Shown piece after piece: positions 20,480 to 32,390 of a DNA stretch of 64,000 nucleotides (the stretch's first letter is position 1; each line of letters opens with the position of its first letter). Both the position numbers and the translations under genes were made by a program. The notes under the pieces were generated by a model that had not been told where the DNA came from, searched no databases, and saw only the letters and a program-made list of their open reading frames with translations. Source of the stretch: Puccinia triticina (lineage: Eukaryota; Basidiomycota; Pucciniomycetes; Pucciniales; Pucciniaceae); the NCBI RefSeq assembly GCF_026914185.1, contig NC_070574.1, forward strand, positions 3,286,501-3,350,500, read 5' to 3'.

Positions 20480-22771
20480 CTAAACCAGGGAGCTGTAAAC
20501 ACCATCATCAGTCCTTCTTTGAGCCGTCGTAGGGCGATAAAAATAAACAGCTTCTACTGAGCTCGAAATTTTCGATTTTAAAGCTGTTGCGACTTGAGAT
20601 AATTGATTGGGTTGCGATGGTGAGGTCAATGAGCGGGTCGTTTCAATGAGGCATTGCGAGTAGTCCAGATACTAGATTTAGATTATTATTATTTTTTTCC
20701 AAAAGAAAACAGCATCAGAAAACGAATAAGATCACAGCACAGCCCATCCCTCTTGTATTGATGCTTACCTCGTAGATGGCTTTGACTGCATTATCCACCC
20801 CGTTTTCCTGAGTTTTTGGAGTGCATAAGCGGGTCAGAATCACTGATGAAAGCATTGCTTGGATGACACGACTCACGCGTCTAATCTGTCCACCGAGGAG
20901 TCTTGCCTGATTGATCTGATCTTCGTCCGTAGTCGCCCGGCGAATAGCGCGAAGGATGTCGTGTTTTTCAAACGTTTTCACATGGGTCCCAACGCCCAAA
21001 TGCTCGACCCTTCGAGCCCCTGCAGACGGCCCGAGTGTCAGTTCAATCCGCGGCCTGAATTCCCTGGCTCTAGGGCTTTCTCTACTTCTGTCCACCAGGT
21101 CCATGGTAAGAAGAGCACTTACAGAAACTTTGATCCCCTGTGTTTGAAAACAACATCAGCTTATAGATTCGCCACTCCTGCGGAACGCTGTGTAAACGAT
21201 GGAGGAAAACTAACCAAAGAAAGGCTTAATCATCGTTGGGATTCCAGCTAATTTTTGGTAGATTCAGATCAGTGTTCGCAAGACGAAATCGATCTTTTAT
21301 TTCGGATAATGAGGGGGTTTCCCACCTCTAATGCTCGCAGCTGTTGTCCCTGCGCCTCCATGATGAAGGGCGGCATCGATCTGCTCGAAAAGCCATCCAT
21401 GCGGAACCGAGTCCACGTAGTACATGGAATCGAGGTGCTGGTGTATATATGCCCTCATGGCCGACGACTCGTGTATCCGGTCTGCGTGTTGCGCTGTCCA
21501 GCCTCCAGAGACAATGGCAAAGACGTTCGCCTCTTTCACCGCTTCGATTATAGCGTTCATCATTCCTTCCGGGTCTGGAACAATAACCTTCCAGATTGTC
21601 GCTGATTAGCTCTGGAATAAAGCGTAATATGTTGCGAGACAAACAAAATAGCCAACTGGATTGGACTTACTGATCCGAAACCAATGTATACAATTTTGCG
21701 TCGACTTTCTTTGACTTGATGTATCACTTTTCTCAGGTCTTCAGGGATGCTGTTTTCTGGATACTTTTCTGATGTCGCATTTTCTTGGGAGTTCAGAAAC
21801 CAATATCCGGTCGTTTTCACCCACGGCTTCCAATCATCTGGTCTCGGAACGACAAATGAACTGAAGTTATAAAGAAAGGGTACTTGATCAAGTCTTAGTT
21901 GAGAGAAGGTTGTTGGATCTAATCCCAGAACTGATTGCCTCCAGGCGTTGATTCTTGTGGAAAGGATAGCCCAAATAAGTAGATCAAAGAGGATGTAACT
22001 GGCCGGCCGGAAGAGAAGGGTTAGTATTTCTATGAAATGGCATTCCAACCTTTCAATCATCTTACCTCATCCTATTGATCCAGCTTCCCCAATTATCGCT
22101 CATCGCCAGCATAGCATGGAAGTATGCGCCAGTCTTGGTCCAAGGCATTGTGAAAGCTCGGTAGTACGGAATGTTGAGGCTCTGTGCGATGTGGACCCCA
22201 ATTAGGGCGCTGGGACTTTCGATGAGCAGATCGCTGCCTTGACAGGCTTTCCAGGAGCTTGTGAGGAGTCCATCAAACCAAGGATTGAACTGAGATGTTT
22301 TTGCAAAGGCTTAAGTCATTCTTACTCTGTCCATACATACCTTCAAGTAGATAGCCCTTGGAATATTAACGTACGCGTGAGAGACCATTCCACCAAAAGA
22401 AAGGCGACAAAACACCTGTTTTTTCAGAACTGTCAGTTTGATATGAGAACTTTTACAAAAACGAAATAGGCAAAGTTACCATATTCTACGCAATGCTCTA
22501 TTAGCTCTTCAGGATCTCCTTCAACTTCAGCAAACAGAATCCCACTGCTTTCAATCCAATCGCGGAAATTTTTGTGAGTGGCAATAGTGCAGAGATGGCC
22601 GAGCTCGTTCAATCTTTGGCAGAGGGCTATGTACGGCTGGACATCACCCCTGGTGCCAATGGTCAGGCAGGTGATTTTCATTGGCTTTGGCGAGCATGTC
22701 TGGAAGCCCATTGTTAGGGGCATGGATTGTTCAATTGGCATCTTGATATCTCGAAATATAGCTGTTACCAT
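20480..22771 (-). CDS. UDP-glycosyltransferase, sterol 3-beta-glucosyltransferase-like (Atg26-like catalytic part)
   Basis: Ten exons on the minus strand: 22480-22771, 22341-22429, 22066-22289, 21671-21998, 21326-21587, 21215-21247, 21123-21137, 20877-21019, 20769-20807, 20480-20671; 538 residues. Likely transfers glucose from UDP-glucose to a sterol at membranes (family knowledge). Seen: GTRGDVQPYI near residue 39, the GFGS loop, and the C-terminal donor-binding stretch HGWLFEQIDAALHHGGAGTT followed by KPFFGDQSFWARRV. The DQSFW codons come from a 15-nt exon. Met31 (MKITCLTIG) is an equally good start. PH and GRAM domains of full-length Atg26 are absent, so this is the short class. The junctions around exon 2 are the least certain: that exon adds residues not typical of the family, and its 50-bp intron was chosen because it keeps frame. 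Ends in a Ser-rich tail after the AIYEYLDYSQ segment. Confidence 0.8.
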
Positions 22772-24081
22772 ATGGAGGGGCGAGTTAATCTGAGGTGCGG
22801 GTTCGTTGAGCTTTCGTCAGGGGGTAAACGGCCGCGTGAGGCATCTGAAGCAATCACTTGGCGCTACGGCAGCAAGCAAAGTTGAATTTCGCCAGGAATA
22901 CAAAAGTGAGAAGAAGCTGAATTCAGTGTTTGATGAGAGCACAAGGGTCCGCACCACCCTGGCGTTGTATCCGAAGTTATGTAGCAACAACTATGTATCT
23001 TGGATCCTTGATTGTACAGTTTAATCTTCCGTGCAGCTTTGAACAGGGCCATGCAGCAAGGCTATGAGGTCATCAAAGTGACTTGGAAAAGGGACTTGGG
23101 GGCAAGTGGATCCACGATCCCCCTTTTAGCCAAGGAGGCCTTGTGATTTTTCAAGTAGCAGTGCTATGCATGTCTCAGCGAGTCGGTGTTTGATCAAGCT
23201 ATCTTGTTGGCCTGGTAGCAACCCAACACCGCCCTGACAGCCTCAGTTGCTAGATACAAGCGTTTAATACCCAATCATTTCAGAAACTTTAAGCCACTCT
23301 CCGGTTCCCAAGCCGGCTGTTTGACGAGACACATCAAGAGCTCATGATCTCAACCCACCCGCCCCAAACTCTGCCCAGCTGATGCTCTAGCGGCGGAGTG
23401 ACTAGAGCTATAGTGTTCAGCGTTGGACATCTGTGCCACAAGTGTTCAGAAGTTCTAAGCAAAGCATGGCTTCGCCCACATCTATCTACGCAGGTCTCCT
23501 CTACTTACTGTTGGCAGTGCTGAGGTTACAGACATGCAGTGCTAGGCCGTCAACTGCCGGCAAGACTGCCTTCAAGTAAAATGCGCTTGATCCGGCAAGC
23601 GGCAAGACACCAATCACTGACGCTGCCCTCGGATTCTATCAAAACAAATGCCGAGTTGATCCCACCCCCCAGTGGGCTTCCAGGGGGCCATCCGTAGCGG
23701 CCTGCCGGCCAGTTAGCCCTCCAGCGACAGGGCGCCGCTGGACACCTCAGGACCTTCCGATTGGGCAGCCGCGGGAGGGACAACGGAACCTTCTGTCTTT
23801 TTTTTTGCCCGGCCCGGCCTGTCCGACTCCGCCGCGGGTAGCTGAGCCGGGCCAGTCCGTGGCCGCGGCCGGACCACCAAGCCTGAGCTCAGTGATGTAT
23901 GTAGCGCTCGGCTTTTCAGTGATATCTGGACGCGTATTTTCAAAGAAGAAAAAAGGGGACAATGGTCGAACAACAGCGGATAGATTGGGGAGCAAAGACA
24001 AGAAGAAGCAAGCGGGGTCGCGGGCGTCCTTCAGCTGGTATCGAGTGGGGCTGATTGGTGAAAGGCCCAGCGGGGCGATTT
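22772..24081. other. Intergenic between UGT and TMEM14-like genes
   Basis: About 1.3 kb separating the divergent upstream side of the UGT gene from the 3' side of the next gene. Composition shifts to GC-rich from about 23.5 kb. Open frames at 23550-24100 are composition-driven and without motifs. No gene or repeat is supported. Confidence 0.45.
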
Positions 24082-24851
24082 CTAGAGCATTTTGAGCCCG
24101 TATCGGACGGCCATGACGAGCGACAAGCTCTGCACGAAGTCCAACCATCACAGCGCAAAAGAAGAGACGGAGTGAGCAACACGAGCCGGCGTTCGGTGGC
24201 CGAGCAGAGCGACGGAAGCGGGCGGACTCAACTGCCGTGATCCCCGCAGGCATCATCTTCCTCGAGGCCGCGAACTTGTTGCCCATCAGCAGGGCCAGGA
24301 TCACGCTCATGGCTGCGAGCCGTGTGTGGGGGCATGGGGGCAAGAGTGGCCGTCAGCAATCGCGCTCCGAGCGGCTGGCAAAAGAGGGCAGAGAATGGAA
24401 GGCAAGGCGGAGATACCGAAGATCAGATCCGGCTTTCCTTTCTGCTGGTAGCGATGGGCGCCGAGCGCGATCAATCCGCCTGTGCGTGTCGACGCACGCC
24501 GAAGGGGAGCAGAGGCAAAAAAAAACATCAGCCGCCGTCGACACGCCGGCCACAGCCGGGGAGCGTTGAAGGGGACCGACCTGAGACGGTGCCGGCGAGT
24601 AAGGAAGGGACGCTGGACGCCTTGACGAAGCTGTGTGTCGTGCGCGCCCTCGTCAGACCATATCACCGCGGCTTTGTGGAGACGAGGAGGAGACCGGTGG
24701 GCTCACCCCATGATGCCCCCCGTGGCGACCAGGAAGCCGTACGCACTACCTCCGTAAAAGGGCCATGTTAGTCATCTCTGGTCTACCATCAAGCCAAAAC
24801 CTGAGATTTTTGGGAAACAGACAGGCCTAGGTAGTCCGGCGCGTTGGTCAT
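24082..24851 (-). CDS. TMEM14-family (UPF0136) small membrane protein
   Basis: Six exons: 24823-24851, 24707-24745, 24581-24630, 24417-24479, 24233-24312, 24082-24129; 102 residues, the usual size of the family. The order of segments is diagnostic: MTNAPDYLGLAYGFLVATGG, then GFVKASSVPSLLAGTVSG, GLIALGAHRYQQKG, a membrane segment MSVILALLMGNKFAASRK with MMPAGI, and a last hydrophobic helix ending VRYGLKML. Family knowledge: four-helix proteins of the mitochondrial inner membrane and other membranes, linked in animals to haem synthesis and lipid handling. Every junction uses GT-AG and keeps frame. Exons are tiny (29-80 nt), so single-frame ORF searches miss this gene. Confidence 0.85.
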
Positions 24852-25537
24852 TGTCGGAGAGCGAGATCGAGACGGTCTTGAAGATGTGTAGGTCTGTGAA
24901 GTTGGATGCAGGGATACCACCCGATTTGCGATCGATGACGTTTGAAATAAGTGAGCTGGCCGGGGCATATCACAGACCTGTCCGGTACGGGGCCTGTGAT
25001 AGACGCAAGATGAGGTCATCTGGGCCATTTTCGTCGCCCATCAACAGCCCGAACGGGCTCGAGAAATCCCATGCATCAAACATGGAGATCTACTAGTTTT
25101 GATCCACCCCGCCCCCCAGCCGTGTGCGAACCCACTCAGCCAGCACCGCTCTAAGCGCCTTCCTCGTTCTTACACAGGAAGCCCAAGAAGGAATACAACA
25201 AGAACAATACAGACACAGAGAGATGAGCTCGCAGAAACACAGCCCCGATAAGATATATATATATATATATATATGGTAAGTTCAAGAAAGAGGCCCAAGA
25301 AGAAGGATGGTGAAGGCGCGGCTTCCGGGATGATGGCCCTTCCATACATACAAAAGACCATCCTTTTGTTGAGAGAAAGAGAGGGAGTGGAGGGGATTGA
25401 GGATCTATGGTTCCGGGGGTCCCAGTCCACCAGCCGGCCCGAGTCGCCAACGCAGATATATGCGATGGGAGTGGAGAAGCCGGCGCGGGGCTGACAACAG
25501 GGCCGATGGCGGTGGGATTCCGGGAACGGGTAGTGAG
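24852..25537. other. Intergenic with (AT)n tract
   Basis: Lies between the start of the TMEM14-like gene and the stop of the kinase gene, both minus strand. It should hold the TMEM14-like promoter. An (AT)n microsatellite lies at about 25252-25274. No gene is supported. Confidence 0.5.
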
Positions 25538-27466
25538 CTACGATTGGAGCTGGAACTTGGTCTTCGTCCGTTCGCTGATCTGGCGATGGAACTCCTTACT
25601 GCATCCACAAAACAGAGAGAGAGAGGGTCAGCCGGCGAGCGAGGGGCGGGGAGGGATGGAGCGGGGAGACGTACAAGAAGAGCTCCTTGCGACGGCCGAG
25701 CAGATGGGGTGGGGTATTAGCGGAGGAGGAGGAGGCGGCGGAGGCGGGTTTCCAGGAGGAGAGTCTGAGGGCGTTGTCGACGAGCTCGGAGAAGACGGAG
25801 CAGCGGTTGGTGAAGCCGAAGCGGAACGAGTCCGACAGCTCGGTCTCCGAGATCCTCGGCGCGGCCTCGCCCGGCGGGCCCCGGCACTTGTCCGGCACCG
25901 AGCCCGCCCTTGGGCTAGGCTCCCCCCCGTCGACCGGCGGCAGCTTGCCCCCGTTCGTCAGCCATCCGTGCCCGCGTAGCGAGGCCATCTTGATCCGCGT
26001 CGAGGGCTGCTTGTCCAGGATCCGACTCATCAGGTCCAGCAGCGGTCCATCCCACTCATCCGGGATCGCCGGCCTACAGAAAAAGAAAAAAAGAAAAAAA
26101 ACCCATCACTGTCAACCCAAGCACATCGATGGTCTGGCGCTGAGGATGGCCGGGGTGGCGACTGACGCTTGGTTTTCGACGGCGTCGTACATGGCCATGA
26201 TTTGTTCGGACGGGAACGGAAGCGAGCCGGTGAGCATGAAGTAGAGCGTGACGCCTGGAAGGGGCACGCGAGTCAGCGGCTGGCCTGCGACAAGTAGAGA
26301 GAAAGGGTTGTTTACCCATTGCCCAGATGTCGGCGGCGGTGCCGCTGACGGGGCCGTCGGCGTTGGCGGCGTTGATGAGCTCGGGGCTGAGGAAGGCCGG
26401 GCTGCCGATGGTCCGGGAAACCGTGCTGTCGTCGCCGGGCTTGACGAACATGGCGGAGATGCCGAAGTCGACGACCTTGAGCTGCTTTTTGTCGGACGAG
26501 AGGAGCAGGTTGTCGGGCTTGATGTCGTAGTCTGTTTGGGCTTTGTTGATCAGCCCTTTTTTTCATGCACTGTAGAGAGAGTGTGTGTGTGTGTAAGACT
26601 GACGGATGATCTCGTTCCGATGCAGGTAATCGATCCCGGCAACGAGTTGTCTGAAGTACTTGCGGGCGAGGTCGAGGTCGAGCCCGGCGCTGAGGATCCC
26701 GGGGGCCTGGTCCTTCTGGGAAGGTTGCCGGGCGAGCCTTGTCTCCTGGACGAGCCGCATGAGCGAGCCTCCGGGACAGTACTCCATGACCATGTAGAGG
26801 CTGTCCTCGCCCTCGACGTCCAGGACCTCGTGCAATCGGACGAGATTATGATGTCTGATCTGGGTAGACGGAACATATCTCAGTGTGTGTGTGTGTGGCT
26901 GGGTGGATGAGGATGGTTGGCACCTTCTTCATGATCGCCACCTCGTTTCTGATCAGGAAGAGTGCATCGTGGTGGTGGTGGTCGATGAAGGGCTGGTTGA
27001 TGAGCATGAGTTCCCTTGCGAACTTCCTCTTGAGCCGGGTCTTGGAGAGCTCCTTGATCGCATAGGAGAGCCCCGTCTGGGCGTCTTCGGCGAGCTGGAC
27101 GGCGCCGAACGAGCCTCTGCCGATCTCTGGGGACGCCAAGCTCAGTCAGTTTTCGTCTTTTGGGCTGGTGAGTGGATGGCTGTTACCTTGTTTGATGAGG
27201 TATTGGTTGACCTGTTTCTGGCCGAGTTCGCTGAAGCTGGAGTGGGCATCGAGTGTTTCTTTGACGAGCGGCTGGTTAGTGCGGCTGGGGTGGAGTGGGG
27301 GTGGTCTGAATGAGGTGGGGGGATGGGATGAGGCCTGTTGTGGTCTAGCTGGTGGTGGTGGTGGTGGTGGTGGTGGTGGTGGTGGTGTGGTTGGTTGTTG
27401 CTGTTGGCTTGGGATGGGTGGGATGGACTGGGTGTTTGATGGGGAGTCGCTGAGGATGATGTTTTC

Positions 27467-27510
<44 letters not shown>

Positions 27511-27727
27511 CTTGTTTAAGTTGTTGTTCTTGTTGTTGTTGTTCTTCTTCTTCTTCTTCCTGGCTAAGTTCTTCCTGTTTAAGTTCTGCTCGCACTGGCC
27601 GACTGAACCATTCGTCTGGGGGCCAGCTCGGCTGAGTTTTCCTGCTGTTTTTCCTGCTCGCTGGCTGCTGGGCGATGAGCTGGTGGAGCTGGCCGGCCGT
27701 CTGCTGGAGGAGTCCGCCGAGCGTCAT
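25538..27727 (-). CDS. CaMKK/ELM-type serine/threonine protein kinase
   Basis: Seven exons: 27187-27727, 26924-27126, 26604-26859, 26316-26531, 26167-26254, 25675-26073, 25538-25598; 587 residues. Likely an upstream kinase of the Ssp1/Sak1 group that activates SNF1/AMPK (family knowledge; substrate inferred). The first ATG in frame is at 27727; the frame is open further up only from a GTG. Residues 1-180 are disordered, with polyglutamine (TTG repeat, about 27473-27510) and polyproline (TGG-type repeat, about 27355-27390). Kinase motifs: GRGSFGAV from about residue 183, Lys205 in YAIKEL, DFG at 355-357, SPAFLSPE, and DIWAMGVTLYFMLTGSLPF. The catalytic loop reads HYDIKPDN: the usual HRD arginine is Tyr335, while Asp336 and Asn341 are kept. 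The tail ends in the basic segment KEFHRQISERTKTKF. All introns are 60-93 bp. Confidence 0.85.
27355..27510. repeat. Coding trinucleotide tracts (polyPro and polyGln)
   Basis: A (GGT)n run near 27355-27390 and a (TTG)n run at about 27472-27510 encode, on the minus strand, about 12 prolines and 16 glutamines in the N-terminal part of the kinase. Such tracts vary in length between strains. Confidence 0.75.
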
Positions 27728-28119
27728 CGGGCACTGGCACTGGCACGGGCACTGGCTGGTCGGGAGCAGGAAGCCGCACACTCAACTCACACAGCATCAT
27801 CCGAAAGATGACAACTTATTTAAATACATAAATAAGTACTCTCCCTCAACACAGAAAAACAAACACATCTCACATGCACATACACAGAGCTCCAAACCAG
27901 AAACAACAAAACAAACAAACAAAAAACAAAAAACAGGATACATTAATGACGTGCGATTATCTGAAGGATATGATTATTTATATACATAAATACAGCTGGC
28001 AATCTCTCAGCAGAGGATGAGGGTAGAGGAGCGGGCAGGGTACAAGTACATCAGAATATATGAAGGGGGGGAGGATCAACGACCGGGAGAGCAGAGGATG
28101 GGATAAGGGGAGAGAGAAG
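27728..28119. promoter_or_regulatory. Upstream region of the kinase gene
   Basis: The 390 bp between the kinase start and the stop of the gene upstream on the same strand. AT-rich, with many CAAA/AACAAA words on the plus strand and TATACATAAATA at 27980. It should contain the kinase promoter and the 3' end of the ELL-like gene. No defined site can be named. Confidence 0.35.
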
Positions 28120-30790
28120 CTAGAGATAGTTCCGCGTCAGCCGCTGCCGGAGCCTGTCCAGCTCGAGCTCCAAGCCATGCACCTCGAACACGAGCTCCTC
28201 GACCTCCTGCAGATTGCTGATCGCCGAGTCGTCGCTCTTGTACTCCTCGATCCGCGCACAGACGAACTCGTAGTGCCGGAGCAGCTTGTGGAACTGCAGC
28301 CGCAGGAGCTTGTACGACGGCGAGCTGGCCCCACCAGGCCGAGCAGCAGCCCCCACGCGCTCCTCGCCCGTCCTCGTCGTCGTCGCCCCCGCCCCCGCCT
28401 CCCCACTCCGCTCGCTCGCCCGCGCCTTCCCGTCCAGCTTCGTCGCCTGCGGAGGGCTCGTCGACGGCCCCTTCGTCTCAGCTCTCCCGCCCCCATCCTC
28501 CCTCGTCGGCCCAGGAGGAACAACGGCCTTGCCTGCCTCGGCCTCACTCACAGCCTGCGCAGAGTTCGACGCGCTGCCCGAGCCAGTCGCCCGGTGCTTG
28601 CTCGACACATTCACGATCTCCCCCGGCTCTTCTCCCTCCTCGACCTCCGAACTCGTATAATCCACCCGTCTGGACAGCTTCTTCTTCTTCTTCACTCGCT
28701 TCGCCTGTCCGTTCTGCCTCGGTTCCGGCTCGACTGGAGCAGCTGGTGGGGGCCGAACCACCTTCCGGATCGTCGGCAGACCTGAGGCAGACAGACTGCC
28801 GCCGCCCTCTTCTTGCCGAACTCGCTTGTTGAGAGCGTTGCTCGGAGGAACCGCTTCCGCTTCTAGCGCCCTCTTCTTGGTGATCGGCGGTGTGCCACCA
28901 GCTTCAGCGTGACTCGTATTCCGCTCGACGGTCGCTGGAGCCGGGACTTTCTTCATCGTGATGCCCGATTTCCGGGGCTGGTCTTCAGGTCTTGTGGCAC
29001 CACTGTTGGATCGGGGCCTGGTCGACTTGGTTGGTGGGGCAGGAGAATCGTCTGCAGGCCGTCGCTCATTCCCATCACGTCGTTGAGTTTTCTTGGGCCG
29101 GCTTGCAAGAGGGGTCGGATTATCAAGTAATGTATCCGCCTGGGGCCTCTTCGACGAGCTACTGGGAGCATCACTAGCCGCAGAAGGACTCGGTGCTCTC
29201 TCGACTTGAGCGTTGCCTGATGTTCTCGAGGCGATTGAAGGAGCTTGCTTCTTCAGATTTCGCTTTTGCGCCGACGTTGACGAAGCTGTCCTTTCTGAGG
29301 ATAATCCAGGAGCTTCAGGAAGAGAGTGAGTCTTGGCCTCATCTAGTACGGCATTGAGGCGGGGGGAAGACTTGGAGGCCTGGGTGGAGTCCTTCGGTTT
29401 GAGAGTTGCCACAGGAGGGGAAGGTGGCTTGAGGGGTTGCGACGGGGTATCCAGCTGCCGGTGATCAGCCTCGCTCTTCTCGGTGCTCGGGCTGAGCTTG
29501 GTAGCACTCGGAGGCTCTGATGGAGGGGCGTTGAGAGGCGCTGTCTTGCCACGCTTGTTCGAACTAGATGGTTTGAACGTCACCGGTGGCGGAGCAGGAG
29601 CTGGCAGCGGTTGTGCCGGCGGGAGTGCTTCTGATTGTGGCTGGGGTGGTGGAGGTTTAGACAACGCTGCAGAAGAGTTGGCGAGATGCTGGTTGAGACC
29701 ATGTGCGATCTGTTTTCCGGATTGGGATCCGGGTAGGGCCCGCCTAGGAGGAGGTGGCTGTGGGACTGGGGCAGAGGGCAGGGGTTTACTCCTGGACGAT
29801 GAGAGGGTGCCATTCAATGGCGTGGTGCTCGGCGACTGTGTGCCAGCGACGAAAGATGTTTGTTTTGTTGCAGCTGTCACGGAAGAAGAAGCAAAAAAGG
29901 GATCGAGGCGATCGGATGGTCAAAAGAAGGTCCCAGTGAGATTTGGTTAAGAGACTGTGGGGTAGATGAACGCCGCCAACCTTTAACCTTCGTTGGGCGG
30001 GGTCGCCTGGCTGCGGGGGTGGTCGCGGGAGCATCAGGCAGGATAGCTATCTGCTTCTCCTTCTTCTTTCGATCATCCTCTTGCCGCTTTTCCTTCAGTC
30101 TCTGTCCAGCCAGTCTCTCCTTCTCACTCCGGCTTGATTCGGTTGCTAGACGCGCCGGTCTAGGAGGCTGAGGGGTGTTGATGGAGGGGGTGGGGTGGGT
30201 AGGCTTGCTGCTCGGTTTGGGGGGTTCAACAGCGCGCGTCTGGGTAGAGGTTCCGATCGGAAGGTCGGATGAAGGCTGAGAGCGTTGTAGGTCATAGACC
30301 GTTGAGCTCGGTGGGATCCTGAACAGGCCTGAAAGAGATGATCGGGTGGAGGGGGCGGGGGATGTGGGGGTATGTCGGTAGATTTCTTCGGGCCTGTTGG
30401 TCCGGGATGGTCCTGAGCGGGGAGGATTGAGCTGAAGGATGCGCTCGGAGTTGAGGTGGAGTGCCTGAATATGAGCGATCGATCGATCGGTTAGTGTCTG
30501 TATGGTCAACTGAGATGATAGAGATGACGAACGGCCTTCCCGGATGGGTCGAACTCGACCCTGAGCCCGCCCTCCTCGCCCTCCTCAACCTCGGCATCGA
30601 GGTTGAGCAGCTCTTCGTACTGCTCGGGGGATAGGTTGAGTTTGAAGACCAGCGGCTGGGTGCTGGTGCTGCTGCCGTTGGTGTCCGTGCTCGATGAGGA
30701 GTTGGTGGATTTCGAGGATGATGACTCGCATGGGATGGTGGGCAGGGGTAGGTTGAGGAAGTGGGGGAGTGGTAGTTTCTTGGCCATCAT
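28120..30790 (-). CDS. Candidate ELL-type RNA polymerase II elongation factor, low-complexity nuclear protein
   Basis: Three exons: 30533-30790, 29981-30464 and 28120-29873; 831 residues; introns of 68 and 107 bp with GT-AG ends. The start is the first of two adjacent ATGs at 30790. The N-terminal part (LVFKLNLSPEQYEELL, then LHLNSERILQL, EEIYRHTP and a later SSTVYDLQ segment) follows the spacing of the fungal ELL N-terminal domain. The middle 550 residues are Ser/Pro/Lys-rich and disordered, with a KKKKKLSRR basic patch and an acidic EVEEGEEPGEI stretch. The C-terminal 65 residues (YKLLRLQFHKLLRHYEFVCA on) are helical with regularly spaced Leu/Tyr, like the occludin/ELL tail. ELL proteins increase the catalytic rate of Pol II. 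The assignment rests on pattern, not a search; a generic disordered nuclear protein is the alternative. The gene itself is well supported. Confidence 0.6.
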
Positions 30791-31136
30791 TTTCGGTTGT
30801 GTGTGTATGTAATATGTGTTATCTGGCTGCTGGGGAGTGGTGCTGGGGAGTGGTGCTGGGGAGGAAGAAGCGAGAATGTGGTTGGTGGCGAAAGTTCAAG
30901 CCGGGGCGGGCAGTGGGCGAGCAGCAGCTGATATAGGGTGGCCTCCGGGGGGGGGGCCGGGGCTGGCTGGCGACTGAGGAGCGCGGGGCTGCGGGGGCTG
31001 CGGGGACTGAGACGACTGAGACTTGAGACTGGGGCTGACGTAAGCCGCAGTTGGCAATTCTGTAATCGTTCAGTTTCGGGGGGGATCTTCTACCCCGTGT
31101 CAGTCAGCGAACAACAAACCATCGAGAAGACACGTC
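30791..31136. promoter_or_regulatory. Divergent promoter region
   Basis: A 346-bp region separates the start codons of the ELL-like gene (minus) and the small membrane protein gene (plus), so it probably drives both. It contains a duplicated GGGGAGTGGTGCTG motif (30832-30858) and a G-rich block (30950-31030) with GACTGAGACGACTGAGACTTGAGACT repeats. No TATA box is evident. Confidence 0.5.
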
Positions 31137-31523
31137 ATGGACACATCGATGATCCCGATCTACCTCATCATCTGTCTGCCCGTCCTTGTCCTGCTCAGCT
31201 ACCTCAACAATGCGCGGCGCGAGAAGGCGGAGAAGCTCAAGAAGGGGATCGGGCGAGGGGTGGCCGGGTTTCAGACCGGAGTGCGCCGGGTGGCGATCCC
31301 ACCAGAGATCATGGAGAGAATCAGACGAGGCGAGGAAGTGAGCGGGGAGGAAATCACCAGGGCCCAAGAACGAATGGCCGCAACCAACACCACCAACAGC
31401 ACCAACGAATCGAGAGCGGAAGATACGACAGCTACTACCAGGAAGAACGTCGACGAACAGTGGCTGCCGAGCTCATCACAGTCTCCAAGTGGCGGGAAGA
31501 AACTTAAGCAGAGGAAGAAATAG
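31137..31523 (+). CDS. Small single-pass membrane protein of unknown function (128 aa)
   Basis: A single-exon frame from the ATG at 31137. Residues 5-22 (MIPIYLIICLPVLVLLSYL) form one strongly hydrophobic helix, followed by a positively charged NNARREKAEKLKK segment, predicting an N-terminal anchor with a cytosolic tail. A compact middle (IPPEIMERIRRGEEVSGEEI) looks conserved in style and may be a small helical motif. The C-terminal third is Thr/Ser/Asn-rich and ends GGKKLKQRKK. Divergent from the ELL-like gene. Family not recognised. Strong contrast between ordered and disordered parts supports a real protein. Confidence 0.65.
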   Translation: MDTSMIPIYLIICLPVLVLLSYLNNARREKAEKLKKGIGRGVAGFQTGVRRVAIPPEIMERIRRGEEVSGEEITRAQERMAATNTTNSTNESRAEDTTATTRKNVDEQWLPSSSQSPSGGKKLKQRKK

Positions 31524-32312
31524 ACCACGATCACCTGTCCCTAATTATATATCAATCCAATCCCACTGCATGCACAAACTTGAGACAGGACCACCGACAA
31601 CCATCCAGATACATATAAAGAACATTCATTCCAACTCGTCTCCTGATATGTGTACTCGATATTTACATACAAATCACTGTTGATTGTTTTGGACCTTATA
31701 TGCTTACCTAGTTTGAGAACCAAGAAGGAAGAAACCATCCAGTGGTCAACAAGCACAATCATATCGCAACAGCGGATAGAGCAAATTGAATACATTTCAA
31801 TACAACTACCTTACATAAATAAGTAGATCTCATCGGCGTTCTTTGTCAGTATCACCATCATCGTTTTTCCAGGAAGCATGTTACCACAATTGCTATGTAT
31901 GCATACATAAAAAACATCAAGCACAAATCTGCCAACCACTGCGAGCAAAGGCCAGACACGCGAACAAGTGCTGTTCAAAATTCCATACACATCCTTCTTT
32001 CCATGACGAAAGTATCTTACTGTTTTCATCAGAGTTAACCCTCTAAACGTACGTTGGTTAGCCTTAGGGCAGCGTAGACGAGCTACGTACACTGTCAGCG
32101 GGCGTTGATCCCCGCTACCGCTAACGCCCAACATACAAGGCCCGCTATCGGCACTTCTAACGCCATTGACCGGCTGAGAAAGGGGACAGCGCTGCTAGCG
32201 CCCACTAGCCATAGCGCAGTGCCCCATGGCGATTCGCCGGCGGGGCGGAGAATACCGCCTAGCTAGCGTGAAGGGGCCACCGCGCTGGGTTTTGTGTAGC
32301 GGAGCGGCCCTA

Positions 32313-32390
32313 ACTTAACACAAGTCCCCCCTGGTGGGAGCGCTGTGGCTGGCGGCGAAGCCGCCCCTCCCGCAGGGAGGGACTTGTGCA
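32313..32390. repeat. Small GC-rich hairpin repeat, copy
   Basis: Left end CTTAACACAAGTCCCCCC, right end GGGAGGGACTTGTGCA, with GGCTGGCGGCGAAGCCGCC in the loop region. Confidence 0.65.

Noticed and set aside
27168..27635. Cys/Gly-rich plus-strand ORF
   Set aside because: Antisense translation of the kinase polyGln/polyPro tracts.
27728..27800. ATG-ATG at 27800 as the kinase start
   Set aside because: It is in another frame; reaching the kinase frame would need an extra unsupported intron, while the ATG at 27727 is in frame.
28060..28785. 241-codon plus-strand ORF opposite the ELL-like gene
   Set aside because: Antisense shadow of GC-rich coding sequence; Arg/Pro/Leu-rich with no motif.
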